The position numbers and the translations under genes were made by a program. Below, in pieces: positions 17,774 through 29,478 of a stretch of 64,000 nt of DNA. This DNA comes from Paenibacillus soyae. Lineage in GTDB: Bacteria > Bacillota > Bacilli > Paenibacillales > Paenibacillaceae. Numbering within the stretch: the first letter of the stretch is position 1; the number at the start of each line of letters is the position of its first letter. The stretch is from positions 434,001-498,000 of the forward strand of contig NZ_JANIPJ010000001.1 in NCBI RefSeq assembly GCF_024623455.1. The letters run 5' to 3'. Below the pieces are notes generated by a model that was not told the origin of the DNA, did no database searches, and saw nothing but the letters and a program-made list of their open reading frames with translations.

Positions 17774-20110
17774 GTGAAAATCCATATGGTCAAAAAAGGC
17801 GATACCCTATACTTCATCGGCCAGAAGTATAAGGTTTCGGTCGAGGAGATCTTGGCAATGAATCCGGGCATTTCGAATCCGGATGTGCTCGAGGTCGGCA
17901 TGAAAATCAAAATTCCGTCAAGCCACGGCGGACAGCATCATGGCGTGAACGGCGCGGACATCATGCACCAGCATGTCGTGAAGCAAGGCGATACCCTGTG
18001 GAAGCTGTCCAAAGCATGGGGCGTTCCGCTTGCTACGATGATTCATGCCAACCCTCATCTCAAAAACCCTAATGTGCTGCTAACCGGCGAAATCGTAAAC
18101 ATCCCGAAAGCTGACGCTCAGGTGCCGGCTACTTTTGCCGCGCAGAGCGTCCCGGGCAAAACGCCTACACATCCTCTGAGCCCGTCATCACTCATGCAGG
18201 GCGTACAACAGGGCGTACAGGGCGTCGTCGGCAAGCTGTCGACTGCTCCCTCCGTCATCGGTAAAACATTCACAGGCTTTGTGAGCGAAAAAACGCCGAC
18301 CGCTCCGATCGTATCGCCCGTGCCGCCAGCACCTGCTCCGCAGCCGCCGGCCGCAAAGGTCGAGCCCGCTCCAAAGGTCGAGCCATTAGCCGAGAAAGTG
18401 GAGCCTTTGGCGACTAAAACCGAGCCTGCCGCAACCAAAGTCGAGCCTCTTGCAACTAAAGTCGAGCCACTCGCCGCCAAAACGGAGCCCATTGCTTCCA
18501 AGGTCGAGCCGTTATCGACAGGCAAGTCGCTGCCGGATACGTCGAACATAGCTCCGCTGTCGACAGGCAAAACATTACCGGCGTCAAAAGGCAATGTGTC
18601 CCCGCTTGCGACAGGCGACATTTCGCCGCTCACGTCGAATGTGTCTCCGCTTGCGACAGGCGACATCTCGCCGTTCTCAACGGGCAAGACGCTGCCGGCA
18701 TCGGAAGCGAATGTGTCCCCGCTGTCGACAGGCAAGACGCTGCCAGTGTCGGAAGCGAATGTGGCCCCGCTGTCGACAGGCAAGACGCTCCCGGTGTCGG
18801 AAGCGAATGTATCTCCGCTGTCGACGGGCAAGACTTTGCCGTATGCAAACACTTCCGTATCTCCGCTGACAACAGGCAACTTGTCGCCGCTGTCGTCGAA
18901 CGTATCTCCGTTGACAACGGGCAATGTATCGCCGCTGTCGTCGAACGTATCTCCGTTGACAACAGGCAATGTGTCGCCGCTGTCCATCGGAAATATGGCG
19001 CCAATGGCCGAGAACGTATCGCCGCTCGCGAATGCCGCGCCAATTGGCAAAGTGGCTCCATACGCGAAGAAGGCGCTCCCGATCGAGAAACCGATCGAAA
19101 CAAAAGTAACGCCGGTGCAGTCCACCTACATGGAAAGCGTCGATTTGTTCCAGCAGTATAATGTTCCAGCCGTCGAAGCGATGGGTATGTATGATTCACC
19201 TAACTCCTTCATGCCTTATAACGTTGACGCAAACTCGAATATCGGGCCTCTTAGCGACACGCCGCCAATGTATCCTTACGATTGTCCTCCAGGGATGTAT
19301 CCGGTTGGATATCCGGCGCCCGGGCTGATGCCGTATTCGGCAGGACCAGAATATGGTTATGGCAAATCCTATGGGCCTCTTTCGGAAGGAAAGTCGGGCA
19401 TGGTCTCGCCGCTGTCGGCCAACCCGAACGCGGGCATGCTCTCGCCGCTGTCAGCCAACCCGAACGCGGGCATGGTCTCGCCGCTGTCGGCCAACCCGAA
19501 CGCGGGCATGGTCTCGCCGCTGTCCGCCAACCCGAACGCGGGCATGGTCTCGCCGCTGTCGGCCAACCCGAACGCGGGCATGGTCTCGCCGCTGTCGGCC
19601 AACCCGAACGCAGGCATGGTCTCGCCGCTGTCGGCCAACCCGAACGCGGGCATGGTCTCGCCGCTGTCTGCCAACCCGAACGCGGGCATGGTCTCGCCGC
19701 TGTCGGCCAACCCGAACGCAGGGATGGTCTCACCGCTGTCGGCCAACCCGAACGCGGGCATGTTCTCGCCGCTGTCGGCCAATCCGAACGCGGGTATGGT
19801 CTCGCCTCTTGCTCAAACCAACTTCCATGAATATTCCGCTATGTACCCGCCTCCAGGCTATTCCGGTTATATCAGCGGGTATCCGACGGGGTATCCTTAT
19901 CCTGTATGGCCGAACCAACAAGCTCCAGTTGCGGGCGTAAACGATGACTGCGGCTGCGGCGGTAAACGCGAGGAAGAACAGGTGGGAGGCAAATTGGCAG
20001 CCCAGAACGCCAAACCGCGCAAAAAAGCAAAAAAAGCCGTAATCCGTACGGTCGCGCCACGTCCGAAGAAAAAGTCGACCCCCGGTAGCCGTCCTTGGCT
20101 TAACCGTTAA
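17774..20110 (+). CDS. SafA-like spore coat assembly protein with two LysM domains and a tandem-repeat region
   Basis: Two LysM domains (about residues 1-49 and 62-110; KKGDTLYFIGQKYKV and KQGDTLWKLSKAWGV) should bind spore peptidoglycan. There is no signal peptide, as in SafA, which is made in the mother cell. Then come (A/T)KVEPLA-type repeats, STGKTLP/NVSPL repeats, eleven copies of SPLSANPNAGMV (about 545-676), a tyrosine- and proline-rich segment, CGCGGK, and a very basic tail. GTG 17774 follows AGGAGGT at 17757-17763. SafA is the nearest known model; at 778 residues this is about twice its size. Location in the spore is inferred. Confidence 0.8.
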   Translation: MKIHMVKKGDTLYFIGQKYKVSVEEILAMNPGISNPDVLEVGMKIKIPSSHGGQHHGVNGADIMHQHVVKQGDTLWKLSKAWGVPLATMIHANPHLKNPNVLLTGEIVNIPKADAQVPATFAAQSVPGKTPTHPLSPSSLMQGVQQGVQGVVGKLSTAPSVIGKTFTGFVSEKTPTAPIVSPVPPAPAPQPPAAKVEPAPKVEPLAEKVEPLATKTEPAATKVEPLATKVEPLAAKTEPIASKVEPLSTGKSLPDTSNIAPLSTGKTLPASKGNVSPLATGDISPLTSNVSPLATGDISPFSTGKTLPASEANVSPLSTGKTLPVSEANVAPLSTGKTLPVSEANVSPLSTGKTLPYANTSVSPLTTGNLSPLSSNVSPLTTGNVSPLSSNVSPLTTGNVSPLSIGNMAPMAENVSPLANAAPIGKVAPYAKKALPIEKPIETKVTPVQSTYMESVDLFQQYNVPAVEAMGMYDSPNSFMPYNVDANSNIGPLSDTPPMYPYDCPPGMYPVGYPAPGLMPYSAGPEYGYGKSYGPLSEGKSGMVSPLSANPNAGMLSPLSANPNAGMVSPLSANPNAGMVSPLSANPNAGMVSPLSANPNAGMVSPLSANPNAGMVSPLSANPNAGMVSPLSANPNAGMVSPLSANPNAGMVSPLSANPNAGMFSPLSANPNAGMVSPLAQTNFHEYSAMYPPPGYSGYISGYPTGYPYPVWPNQQAPVAGVNDDCGCGGKREEEQVGGKLAAQNAKPRKKAKKAVIRTVAPRPKKKSTPGSRPWLNR
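18511..18988 (+). repeat. Degenerate coding repeat (STGKTLP / NVSPL type)
   Basis: Within the LysM protein gene, units coding PLSTGKTLP, NVSPLATGDISPL and NVSPLTTGN recur about a dozen times with related DNA (GCTGTCGACAGGCAAGACGC and close variants). They are more diverged than the array at 19406 and appear to share the SPL core with it. Confidence 0.8.
19406..19801 (+). repeat. 36-bp tandem repeat, 11 copies
   Basis: Eleven head-to-tail 36-bp units code SPLSANPNAGM plus V, L or F. Copies differ at only a few bases, mostly third positions, and a partial twelfth unit follows at 19802. There are no spacers, so this is a coding minisatellite. The near identity points to recent expansion, and the copy number is likely to vary between strains. 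Confidence 0.95.
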
Positions 20111-20137
20111 ACCAAGGCGACGATATTCCTCATATCA

Positions 20138-20170
20138 CGGGCTCTTCCCTTTCCGGGAAGGGTCCGTTTT
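20138..20170 (+). terminator. Terminator after the LysM protein gene
   Basis: CTCTTCCC pairs with GGGAAGGG around TTTCC with flanking CGG/CCG, then TTTT. It lies 28 bases after the stop. Confidence 0.7.
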
Positions 20171-20305
20171 CGCTTGCCTGCATAATTATGGAGTCTTGGA
20201 GCACAATATGAACAAACCTTAACCGAAGTGTTACGAAGATGCACAGCCGCTTTCAATGAATGTATATCGCCATTTGGTTAATAAATCGAAAAAGGGGTCT
20301 TCCTC

Positions 20306-20950
20306 ATGATGGCATTCAGCTTGTGGAAGCAATTAAAACGCAGATTGAGAAGAAACCGCAAACCGTTATGGACATTGGGCAGCGTCGCTTGGTGGATGTT
20401 CGCCTGTCTGACTGCGGCCATATTGCTAGGGACGGCCTCGGCTACCGCATATGCCGAAGAAGCCGAGCAGCCATCCGTCAGCCGCTACCTGGCCGACCGG
20501 AACGATGCGGTACCGGTTATGCTTCGCCGTATTTACGTATGCGGGGAAGAGACGGAAATGCTGGGAAGGCTCGAGTCGGAACAGATTATAGCCCTGCTTC
20601 GCGAAAATTCGGAATGGAGCGCGACGCTGGACCAGGACGGACAGACGGTTGTGCTCGCCGAGCAAATTGAGGATCTGTCCAATCATTGCAAGTCGCATGC
20701 GTATTTCGGCGTAGACCGCAAAGGGAATTTTTCTTTGTTCGACGGTATCCCGCAGCAAGAGAAAGTGATGCGCACGTTTTTTCAATTGGACATTCGCTTC
20801 CTTGAAAGCAGTCTGCCGAAGGACGAGCTCGACCATTTGTCGCGCGGCATCCGGGTAAGCGATATCGACGAATACAACAGCGTGTTGTCTACTTTCAGCG
20901 ATTATGCGGTGGGCCGGGAGAAGGTTCTCGACAGTATGAAAGAATACTGA
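20306..20950 (+). CDS. bofC: BofC family forespore regulator
   Basis: BofC is a forespore protein that restrains SpoIVB signalling and so the activation of the SpoIVFB protease. The 214-residue product has a basic N-terminus, a signal-type hydrophobic segment (about residues 24-50, ending ASATAYA), and the C-terminal domain with FGVDRKGNFSLFDG and FFQLDIRFLESSLPKDE, which match BofC. AAGGGGT lies before ATG 20306; ATG 20309 is equally possible. With spoIVFA/spoIVFB it gives the window three parts of the pro-sigma-K checkpoint. Confidence 0.85.
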   Translation: MMAFSLWKQLKRRLRRNRKPLWTLGSVAWWMFACLTAAILLGTASATAYAEEAEQPSVSRYLADRNDAVPVMLRRIYVCGEETEMLGRLESEQIIALLRENSEWSATLDQDGQTVVLAEQIEDLSNHCKSHAYFGVDRKGNFSLFDGIPQQEKVMRTFFQLDIRFLESSLPKDELDHLSRGIRVSDIDEYNSVLSTFSDYAVGREKVLDSMKEY

Positions 20951-20979
20951 GCAATCGAATCAGAGCCCTGCAGCAAGAC

Positions 20980-21007
20980 AGCCCCGAGCGCTTGCGGCGG
21001 GGCTTTT
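20980..21007 (+). terminator. Terminator after bofC
   Basis: GCCCCG at 20981-20986 pairs with CGGGGC at 20998-21003, followed by TTTTG. It is the first of two hairpins after bofC. Confidence 0.65.
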
Positions 21008-21024
21008 GTTAACTAAGGGGCGGA

Positions 21025-21060
21025 AGAAGTCTTCCTATTAACGGAAGGCTTCTTTCTTTT
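21025..21060 (+). terminator. Second terminator hairpin after bofC
   Basis: AGAAGTCTTCC at 21025-21035 pairs with GGAAGGCTTCT at 21043-21053 with one G-U pair, and TTCTTTT follows. Confidence 0.75.
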
Positions 21061-21126
21061 GGCTATGCGCGAACAACGGATTTCTTCGAAAGAGCGTCTT
21101 TCCCCGACAAATCTATCAAACATTCG

Positions 21127-21155
21127 TTCTCATATCCAACAACTTTTGATATAAT
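21127..21155 (+). promoter_or_regulatory. Sigma-A promoter for ruvCAB
   Basis: TTCTCA at 21127-21132, 17 bases, then an extended -10 with TGA before a perfect TATAAT at 21150-21155. ruvC starts 43 bases later. No SOS (LexA/DinR) box with CGAAC and GTTCG was seen here. Confidence 0.55.
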
Positions 21156-21197
21156 GGAGGGCAGGCATTTAAGGCTGGTTGATTGGGAGATGGCGTT

Positions 21198-21701
21198 TTG
21201 CGAGTTTTAGGCATTGACCCGGGTATTGCGATCGCGGGATTCGGATTCATAGATAAGAATGGACACAAATTAACTCCGGTGCAATACGGGGCGATCACGA
21301 CGGAGGCCCATACGCCGCAGGAGCAGCGTCTGGTGCAGATTTACGAGTCGGCCGGAGCGCTCATGGACCGGTACAAGCCGGATTCCGTCGCGGTGGAGAA
21401 GCTGTTCTTCAACCGTAACGTCACGACGGCTTTCGCGGTGGGGCAGGCGCGGGGCGTCATTATATTGGCCGCGGCCCAGAGAGGACTGCCCGTCGCGGAA
21501 TATACGCCGCTTCAAGTGAAGCAGTCGGTCGTAGGCTACGGCAAAGCGGAGAAGAGGCAGGTGCAGGAGATGGTGAAAATGTTCTTGAAGCTGTCCGCCA
21601 TCCCGAAGCCTGACGACGTGGCGGACGCGCTCGCGGTGGCGATCTGCCATGCCCATTCCGCCGTACTGACGAATAAAATCAACGAGGTGACCAACCGATG
21701 A
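21198..21701 (+). CDS. ruvC: Holliday junction resolvase RuvC
   Basis: RuvC cuts Holliday junctions after RuvAB branch migration. The N-terminus [16 protein letters not shown] carries the first catalytic aspartate, VEKLFFNRN contains the second acidic residue, and [18 protein letters not shown] holds the C-terminal acidic pair. I chose TTG 21198 because it gives the canonical N-terminus and GGGAG lies eight bases upstream. Many Bacillus species use RecU instead, while Paenibacillaceae carry RuvC. Confidence 0.95.
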   Translation: MRVLGIDPGIAIAGFGFIDKNGHKLTPVQYGAITTEAHTPQEQRLVQIYESAGALMDRYKPDSVAVEKLFFNRNVTTAFAVGQARGVIILAAAQRGLPVAEYTPLQVKQSVVGYGKAEKRQVQEMVKMFLKLSAIPKPDDVADALAVAICHAHSAVLTNKINEVTNR

Positions 21702-22333
21702 TCGACTATTTGAAAGGCCCTGTCGTACATATCGACGCGGAGTACATCGTGATGGACGTAAGGGATGTCGGCTATCGCGTATTCGTGCCGAGCCCGTACG
21801 CGTTCGCGGCCAAGGAAGGCCCCGTCACCGTCTATATCCACCATCACGTCCGCGAGGACGCGATCCATCTGTTCGGCTTCGAGTCCCGCGAGCAGCAGAC
21901 GTTGTTCCGCAAGCTGCTGGACGTATCGGGGATCGGCCCGCGCGTCGCGATTGGCGTCTTGTCGGCCGGCAAGCCCGAGTCCATTGTCGCGGCCGTTCAG
22001 CAAGAGAACATCGGCTTTCTGACGAAGCTGCCCGGCATCGGGAAGAAGACGGCGCAGCGCATGATCTTGGATCTGAAGGACAAGCTGTTCGGCGCCGTGG
22101 CCGACGGAGGGCTGCTGGCTGCCGCCGGCTTCGCCGCGGAGCTGGCGGGCGAAACGGGAGGCCAGCAAGGAGCGGGCACCGCTTGGAAGGAAGCGCGCGA
22201 AGGGCTCGCGGCGCTCGGTTATACGGCGGCGGAGCTGGACAAAGCGTGGAGTGGACTCCAGGACAGCGTCAAGCCGGACGAGACGGTCGACTCGCTGATG
22301 AAGCGGGCGCTGCAGCAGCTGTTTAAAGGGTAA
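21698..22333 (+). CDS. ruvA: Holliday junction branch migration protein RuvA
   Basis: RuvA binds the junction and loads RuvB. The OB-fold N-terminal domain ([13 protein letters not shown]), the helix-hairpin-helix motifs ([17 protein letters not shown] and [14 protein letters not shown]) and the small C-terminal domain III that contacts RuvB are all present in 211 residues. The ATG overlaps the ruvC stop by four bases. Confidence 0.97.
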   Translation: MIDYLKGPVVHIDAEYIVMDVRDVGYRVFVPSPYAFAAKEGPVTVYIHHHVREDAIHLFGFESREQQTLFRKLLDVSGIGPRVAIGVLSAGKPESIVAAVQQENIGFLTKLPGIGKKTAQRMILDLKDKLFGAVADGGLLAAAGFAAELAGETGGQQGAGTAWKEAREGLAALGYTAAELDKAWSGLQDSVKPDETVDSLMKRALQQLFKG

Positions 22334-22356
22334 CGGAAAGGAGAGGACAGCAAGTG

Positions 22357-23361
22357 ATGGACGACCGGATCATTTCCGCCAACCTCATGATGGACGAGCA
22401 AGCCGTGGAGCTAAGCCTTCGGCCTCGTTATCTCGCCGAGTATATCGGCCAGACGAAAGTGAAAGAAAATTTGACGATTTATATCGAGGCGGCCAAGATG
22501 CGCAAGGAAGCGCTCGATCATGTCCTGCTCTACGGTCCTCCGGGGCTGGGCAAGACGACGCTTTCGAATATTATAGCCAATGAGCTTGGCGTGAATTTAA
22601 GAACAACGTCCGGTCCCGCAATCGAGCGTCCGGGCGATCTCGCCGCGCTGCTGACGAATTTGCAGGAAGGCGACGTGTTGTTCATCGACGAGATCCACAG
22701 GCTGCACCGCACCGTGGAGGAAGTGCTGTACCCGGCGATGGAAGATTTCTGCCTGGATATCATGATCGGCAAGGGCCCGAGCGCCCGTTCGGTGCGATTG
22801 GACTTGCCGCCGTTTACGCTGATCGGCGCGACGACGAGAGCAGGCTTGCTCTCCGCGCCGCTGCGGGACCGGTTCGGCGTCGTCAGCCGATTGGAATTCT
22901 ATACGGTGGACGAGCTGGCGTTCATCGTGTCCCGGGCGTCGGAAATATTAGACGTGACCATCGTGGGGGAGGCGTCGACGGAGATCGCGCTGCGCTCCAG
23001 AGGAACGCCGCGGATCGCGAACCGCCTGCTCAAGCGGGTTCGCGATTTCGCGCAGGTGCGCGGCGACGGCGTCATTACGCATGATATCGCCCGTTCGGCG
23101 CTGGAGCTGCTGCAGGTGGATCCGATGGGGCTCGATCATATCGACCACAAGATGCTGCATGCCATGATGACGACGTTCTCCGGCAGACCCGTGGGACTGG
23201 ATACGATCGCCGCAACGATCGGCGAAGAGAGCCAGACGATCGAGGACGTGTACGAGCCATATTTGATGCAGATAGGTTTCCTCCAGCGTACGCCGAGAGG
23301 CCGGATCGCGACGGACAGCGCATATCAGCACCTTGGTCTGCCGCTTCCGAAACGCAACTAG
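22357..23361 (+). CDS. ruvB: Holliday junction branch migration helicase RuvB
   Basis: RuvB is the AAA+ motor of branch migration. Walker [10 protein letters not shown] is near residue 60, Walker B FIDEIHRL near residue 108, sensor 1 GATTRAGLL near 155, and the winged-helix C-terminal domain follows. The product is 334 residues from ATG 22357; GTG 22354 immediately before it is a possible start, and AAGGAGAGG serves either. Confidence 0.97.
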   Translation: MDDRIISANLMMDEQAVELSLRPRYLAEYIGQTKVKENLTIYIEAAKMRKEALDHVLLYGPPGLGKTTLSNIIANELGVNLRTTSGPAIERPGDLAALLTNLQEGDVLFIDEIHRLHRTVEEVLYPAMEDFCLDIMIGKGPSARSVRLDLPPFTLIGATTRAGLLSAPLRDRFGVVSRLEFYTVDELAFIVSRASEILDVTIVGEASTEIALRSRGTPRIANRLLKRVRDFAQVRGDGVITHDIARSALELLQVDPMGLDHIDHKMLHAMMTTFSGRPVGLDTIAATIGEESQTIEDVYEPYLMQIGFLQRTPRGRIATDSAYQHLGLPLPKRN

Positions 23362-23383
23362 AGAAGGAGTGCTACGAGAAACG

Positions 23384-25495
23384 ATGAATAAATACGGGAA
23401 AAAAATCGCCCTTACGATAACCGCGGTCCTCGTGCTGGTCACCGCGATTACGGCGGTTCCGACGCAAGCGGCCGTGCCGACGCTTCAGGATATCCGCGTC
23501 GCGATGTTCATGCAGCTCCCGGGCAAATACGATCAGACGACTGCTGCCGCGACGTTCCAGTCTGCAGGCGGCATGGGGCTCGGCGTGCGGGAGCCGGAAG
23601 GCGCGACGGAATGGCTTGCCATTCCGAAGAACGAAAGCATCCGAATCGCTCTCGACGACTTCAAAGTGAAGCTGATGGAGCATAAGAGCTTCTCCAGCGC
23701 GTGGGCCGTCTATCAGTACGTCATTGGCGCGAAGGGCGCGGCTTACATCACGTCGGTCAACAAAAACGGCGCGGCGCATTACCAAGTGTTCGAAGGCGCC
23801 TATAAGACGGCTGCCGAGGCATCGGCGGCGCTAGCCCGATTGAACGCGGACGCGAAGCTGTCCGCCTTGCTGCAAGGCTTCAAGCCGGAGACGCACGGAC
23901 CGCTGCGCATGGAATCGCCTGGTATGGCAACCGAGCAAGCCGCTCAAAGCATGGCCTCAACTTACGGAGCGGCCGGGTTTGACGCCTATGTGGCCGTGAG
24001 AGGCGGCGCTAGCGCGCCTTCCTATTCGGTAATGGTCGGAGGCGCGTCTACGCAGGAGGAATTCGCGAAGCTGCAGGCGGCCGCGGTCAAGGCGCCGAGC
24101 GGCGCATCGCTGAAGCCCGTGGATGCGAGCTCGCGATACCTGCTCATCCGTCCGGATTACGGCAATACCGCCAAAGCGGACGCGAGCCAGGATCTCTACA
24201 TGCTGCCGGCAGGAGACATGAAAGTGTGGCTGACGCCAAAGGCGGATTCGCCGATCGGCCTCAAGGAGCGCAGCAACCGCACGTACAGGGGAAGCTTCGA
24301 GCTCAGCGCCTATAACGGCAAGCTGGCCGTCGTGAACGAGCTGCCGTTCGAGGAGTACCTGTATTCCGTTGTGGCGGTGGAGATGTATACGTCCTGGCCG
24401 ATCGAGGCGCTGAAAGCGCAAGCGGTCGCGGCTCGTTCCTACGCGCTGAACAAAGGCTTCGGCTTCGGCATCGCCCACGTCGTCGATACGACGCTCAGCC
24501 AGGCCTACTACGGAACCGGCGTCGAGAAGCCGTCCTCGACGGAGGCGGTAGAAGCGACAAGAGGCGAAGTCGCGATCTATAACGGCAAAGTCATCGAAGC
24601 CGTCTTCTCTTCGAACGGCGGAGGCGTAACCGCGGACGCGAGAGATATTTGGGGCAATGCGGTTCCTTATCTGCAGTCTGTGCAGAGCCCCGACGAATCA
24701 TCGGAAGCCGGGTTATATCAATGGCATCGCATCGTGACTCCGGATGGCAAGATCGGTTATGTCCGCGAGGATTTGGTACGGAATACAGGAATGACGACCG
24801 CGGCGGGAAGCCGCATTCTCGAGCTGACGTCGAACGGCACGAACATCCGGCGCCATCCGCTTATTCAGGATACGGTACCCGTCGTAACCCAGCTGCAGCA
24901 AGGCGATAAGGTGGTCGAGCTGGAGCAGGTGATCGAATCGAATCCGATGCATTGGGTGAGAGGCCCGTTCTCGGGCGAAGAGCTGCTTGCGGTAGTTAAC
25001 GCAAGAGCGAATCCGAAGGTAGCGGGTCCGATCACGACCCTCGAAGTGAGCCTGCGAGGCTTATCCGGCCGCGCTACGGAGATGAAGGTGAATGGAACGA
25101 AGCTGGGGCTTTCGTCGCCGGATACGATCCGTTCGGCTCTAGGCGTCGGAGGATCGCTGCCGAGCACGCTGTTCGAAGTCGAAGAGACCGGCAAGGTCGC
25201 GATTCTGGGAGCCGCGGGCCAAACGTCCACGAAGACGGATGCCGCGCGCAAAGTGTATGTAATGGGCGCGGACGGCAAGTCGGCCGCCTACTCGGGGGAT
25301 TATATGTACGCGATGAACGCGGACGGCGAGATTCGCGCGGCGACGAAGGATCCCGCGTTCGCTTTCAGCGGCACGGGCTTCGGCCACGGCGTCGGCTTAT
25401 CCCAATACGGGGCGCTAAGCTTGGCGCAGCAAGGGTATGACTATGAATATATTTTGAAATACTATTATAACGGCATAACGTTAGCTAAGGAATGA
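23384..25495 (+). CDS. Secreted SpoIID/LytB-domain protein with internal insertion
   Basis: A signal peptide (about residues 1-29, ending PTQA) leads a SPOR-like segment (about 90-150) and a SpoIID/LytB domain that begins near [20 protein letters not shown] and [11 protein letters not shown]. It is interrupted by about 200 residues that include an SH3-like stretch ([32 protein letters not shown]) and resumes with [16 protein letters not shown] near the C-terminus. SpoIID itself is a lytic transglycosylase of engulfment, but it is about half this length. Family membership is clear, while the substrate and timing are inferred. It sits between ruvB and queA. Confidence 0.85.
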   Translation: MNKYGKKIALTITAVLVLVTAITAVPTQAAVPTLQDIRVAMFMQLPGKYDQTTAAATFQSAGGMGLGVREPEGATEWLAIPKNESIRIALDDFKVKLMEHKSFSSAWAVYQYVIGAKGAAYITSVNKNGAAHYQVFEGAYKTAAEASAALARLNADAKLSALLQGFKPETHGPLRMESPGMATEQAAQSMASTYGAAGFDAYVAVRGGASAPSYSVMVGGASTQEEFAKLQAAAVKAPSGASLKPVDASSRYLLIRPDYGNTAKADASQDLYMLPAGDMKVWLTPKADSPIGLKERSNRTYRGSFELSAYNGKLAVVNELPFEEYLYSVVAVEMYTSWPIEALKAQAVAARSYALNKGFGFGIAHVVDTTLSQAYYGTGVEKPSSTEAVEATRGEVAIYNGKVIEAVFSSNGGGVTADARDIWGNAVPYLQSVQSPDESSEAGLYQWHRIVTPDGKIGYVREDLVRNTGMTTAAGSRILELTSNGTNIRRHPLIQDTVPVVTQLQQGDKVVELEQVIESNPMHWVRGPFSGEELLAVVNARANPKVAGPITTLEVSLRGLSGRATEMKVNGTKLGLSSPDTIRSALGVGGSLPSTLFEVEETGKVAILGAAGQTSTKTDAARKVYVMGADGKSAAYSGDYMYAMNADGEIRAATKDPAFAFSGTGFGHGVGLSQYGALSLAQQGYDYEYILKYYYNGITLAKE

Positions 25496-25502
25496 AGTTG
25501 AG

Positions 25503-27711
<2,209 letters not shown>

Positions 27712-27725
27712 AAGGGGGGAAAGCT

Positions 27726-28046
27726 ATGACCATTTTTGAAGCAACGGGTGCAGCTGGAGAACAAAACATTTGGGGCATCGTTCTTCCGTTTGTCCTGATG
27801 TTTGCCGTATTCTATTTCCTGCTTATCCGTCCGCAGCAGAAGAAATCAAAACAGCGTACTGCCATGCTTAATCAAATTAAAAAAGGCGACAAAATCACGA
27901 CGATCGGCGGTCTACACGGGACTGTCGTGGAACTGACCGACGATACGGTCGTCATTCGCGTCAACGATACGACGAAGATGACGTTCGAACGCAGCGCCGT
28001 CAACACGATCGTAAGCTCTGCTCCAGCAGTGGCAGCAGACAAATAA
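27726..28046 (+). CDS. yajC: Preprotein translocase subunit YajC
   Basis: YajC is a small membrane protein linked to SecDF. One transmembrane segment (about residues 18-38) ends with LLIRPQQKKSKQ, the family signature, followed by the KKGDKITTIGGLHGTV cytoplasmic domain. ATG 27726 has AAAGGGGGG upstream. It is separated from secD here by four unrelated genes, whereas in many genomes they are adjacent. Confidence 0.95.
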   Translation: MTIFEATGAAGEQNIWGIVLPFVLMFAVFYFLLIRPQQKKSKQRTAMLNQIKKGDKITTIGGLHGTVVELTDDTVVIRVNDTTKMTFERSAVNTIVSSAPAVAADK

Positions 28047-28056
28047 TACATAAGAA

Positions 28057-28092
28057 ACGACCGGCAGATCCGTCTGCCGGTCGTTTTTTTTT
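28057..28092 (+). terminator. Rho-independent terminator after yajC
   Basis: A perfect 12-bp stem (28057-28068 with 28073-28084) around TCCG is followed by nine T residues. It lies between convergent genes and also abuts the end of the opposite-strand gene. Confidence 0.95.
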
Positions 28093-28096
28093 GCGC

Positions 28097-28492
28097 TCAA
28101 GATCTTCTGAGGTTGACGCCGATCATACCGCCGAACGCGCCGGCCAGGAGGGCGGCGCCGAGGATTAATGCGCTGTTCCAAGAAGGCGCGGCGTTCGCGG
28201 CGAGAAAGCTGACGATCATGACGAGAATGCCGTAAACGAGCCCGAGCAGGCCGCCGTTATACCAGCCTCTTCGTTCGGAACGTTTGCCGGCGGTGAATCC
28301 GCCTGCCAGCGCGGACATGCCGTGGACGAGCAAGGTGTAGGAGCTGAGATCGCTTTCTTTCATGCTGGAGAAATGAAGCAGCAAGGAAAGCAGGAGCGCT
28401 CCCGCCGCGAGCCAAATGATGGAGAACGCGACTCCGGCCAGCAGCGGCGAGGCGATGATGGGCGACTTGGGAGCTTGTTTGACGGAACTCAT
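28097..28492 (-). CDS. TIGR04086 family membrane protein
   Basis: The 131-residue product has four hydrophobic segments (about residues 18-40, 52-70, 78-98 and 104-125) and ends with GGMIGVNLRRS. It matches in size, topology and neighbourhood the TIGR04086 family, a set of small membrane proteins without known function in spore formers. AAGGAGGA lies upstream of its ATG. It is convergent to yajC. Confidence 0.75.
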   Translation of the reverse strand: MSSVKQAPKSPIIASPLLAGVAFSIIWLAAGALLLSLLLHFSSMKESDLSSYTLLVHGMSALAGGFTAGKRSERRGWYNGGLLGLVYGILVMIVSFLAANAAPSWNSALILGAALLAGAFGGMIGVNLRRS

Positions 28493-28713
28493 CGTATTCC
28501 TCCTTAAGTTTTCATTTTATGATTAATCCATATGGCCAAGCAGGCGCAAATAGTACAGGTTCCCGGACTAAATTCGCTTTTTCCTTTGGATAAGCTGCCA
28601 TATATTCGCGCACCCGCGCATCGTATGTTGTGATAGGCGGGGGGGAGAATAGCTGTACGAGCTTGACACTGGCTCAGCAGCCAGCATGCTACTATCAAGG
28701 AGGCGCTTACCAC

Positions 28714-29478
28714 TTGGATATGTATAGCTTGTTGATCCGGACGGCGGTTATCTATTTCGTCGTGTTTCTGATCATGCGGTTCATGGGAAAGCGGGAAATC
28801 GGCAAGCTGTCCGTGCTTGATCTCGTCATTTCGGTTATGGTCGCGGAGATCGCCGTCATTGTCATCGAGGACGTGGATCGGCCGTTGTTGGACGGAATTG
28901 TGCCGATGGTTGTCTTGATGCTAATTCAGGTCGGAACGGCATTGCTTTCCATGTATAATAGAAAAATACGGCTTCTGTTCGACGGCAAGCCGAGCGTCAT
29001 TATTTCCAAAGGCAAGATCAACCGGGATGAAATGCGCAAGCAGCGCTACAACTTGGATGATTTAATGCTGCAATTGCGCGAGAACAAGATGACTTCCGTC
29101 GCCGATGTGGAGTTCGCCATTCTGGAGACGAGCGGAAAGCTTTCGGTTATTCCGAAAGAAAGGGTGGAGGCGAAAGAGACTTCACCGGAAGTCAAAGAAG
29201 CCCCAAACGTCGATGTCGAGACATCCGGTCACACGCCTCTGCCTAAAGGCAGGGAAAAGCTGATTCCGGCGGGCTACCGTTTCGAAATATTGCCGATCCC
29301 GCTTATTATGGACGGCAAGGTTCAGGACGAAAATTTGATCAAAATCGAAAAAACGAGATTTTGGCTGAAAAACGCGCTACAGGCTCATCAAGTGACGGAT
29401 TTCAAAGACGTGTTTCTTTGCACGATCGATCATAAAGGGAAGCTGTTCGTAGACGTTAACAAGAAGAAAATTACTTAA
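28714..29478 (+). CDS. DUF421 domain membrane protein
   Basis: Three N-terminal membrane segments (about residues 3-78) precede two copies of a small cytoplasmic domain characteristic of DUF421 (YetF/YrbG type): GKPSVIISKGKINRDEMRKQRYNLDDL, then FEILPIPLIMDGKVQDENL. Between them lies a charged linker. The start is probably TTG 28714, ten bases after AAGGAGG; ATG 28720 is too far from that site. Members are found in spore formers and some affect germination, but the function here is unknown. The 3' end overlaps spoVB by eight bases. Confidence 0.82.
   Translation: MDMYSLLIRTAVIYFVVFLIMRFMGKREIGKLSVLDLVISVMVAEIAVIVIEDVDRPLLDGIVPMVVLMLIQVGTALLSMYNRKIRLLFDGKPSVIISKGKINRDEMRKQRYNLDDLMLQLRENKMTSVADVEFAILETSGKLSVIPKERVEAKETSPEVKEAPNVDVETSGHTPLPKGREKLIPAGYRFEILPIPLIMDGKVQDENLIKIEKTRFWLKNALQAHQVTDFKDVFLCTIDHKGKLFVDVNKKKIT

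Noticed and set aside
19369..19782. Long antisense reading frame across the 36-bp repeats
   Set aside because: It is open only because the repeat unit length is a multiple of three; it has no ribosome binding site or homology.
19406..19801. Regular direct repeats suggesting a CRISPR array
   Set aside because: The units abut without spacers and code for protein in frame with the LysM gene.
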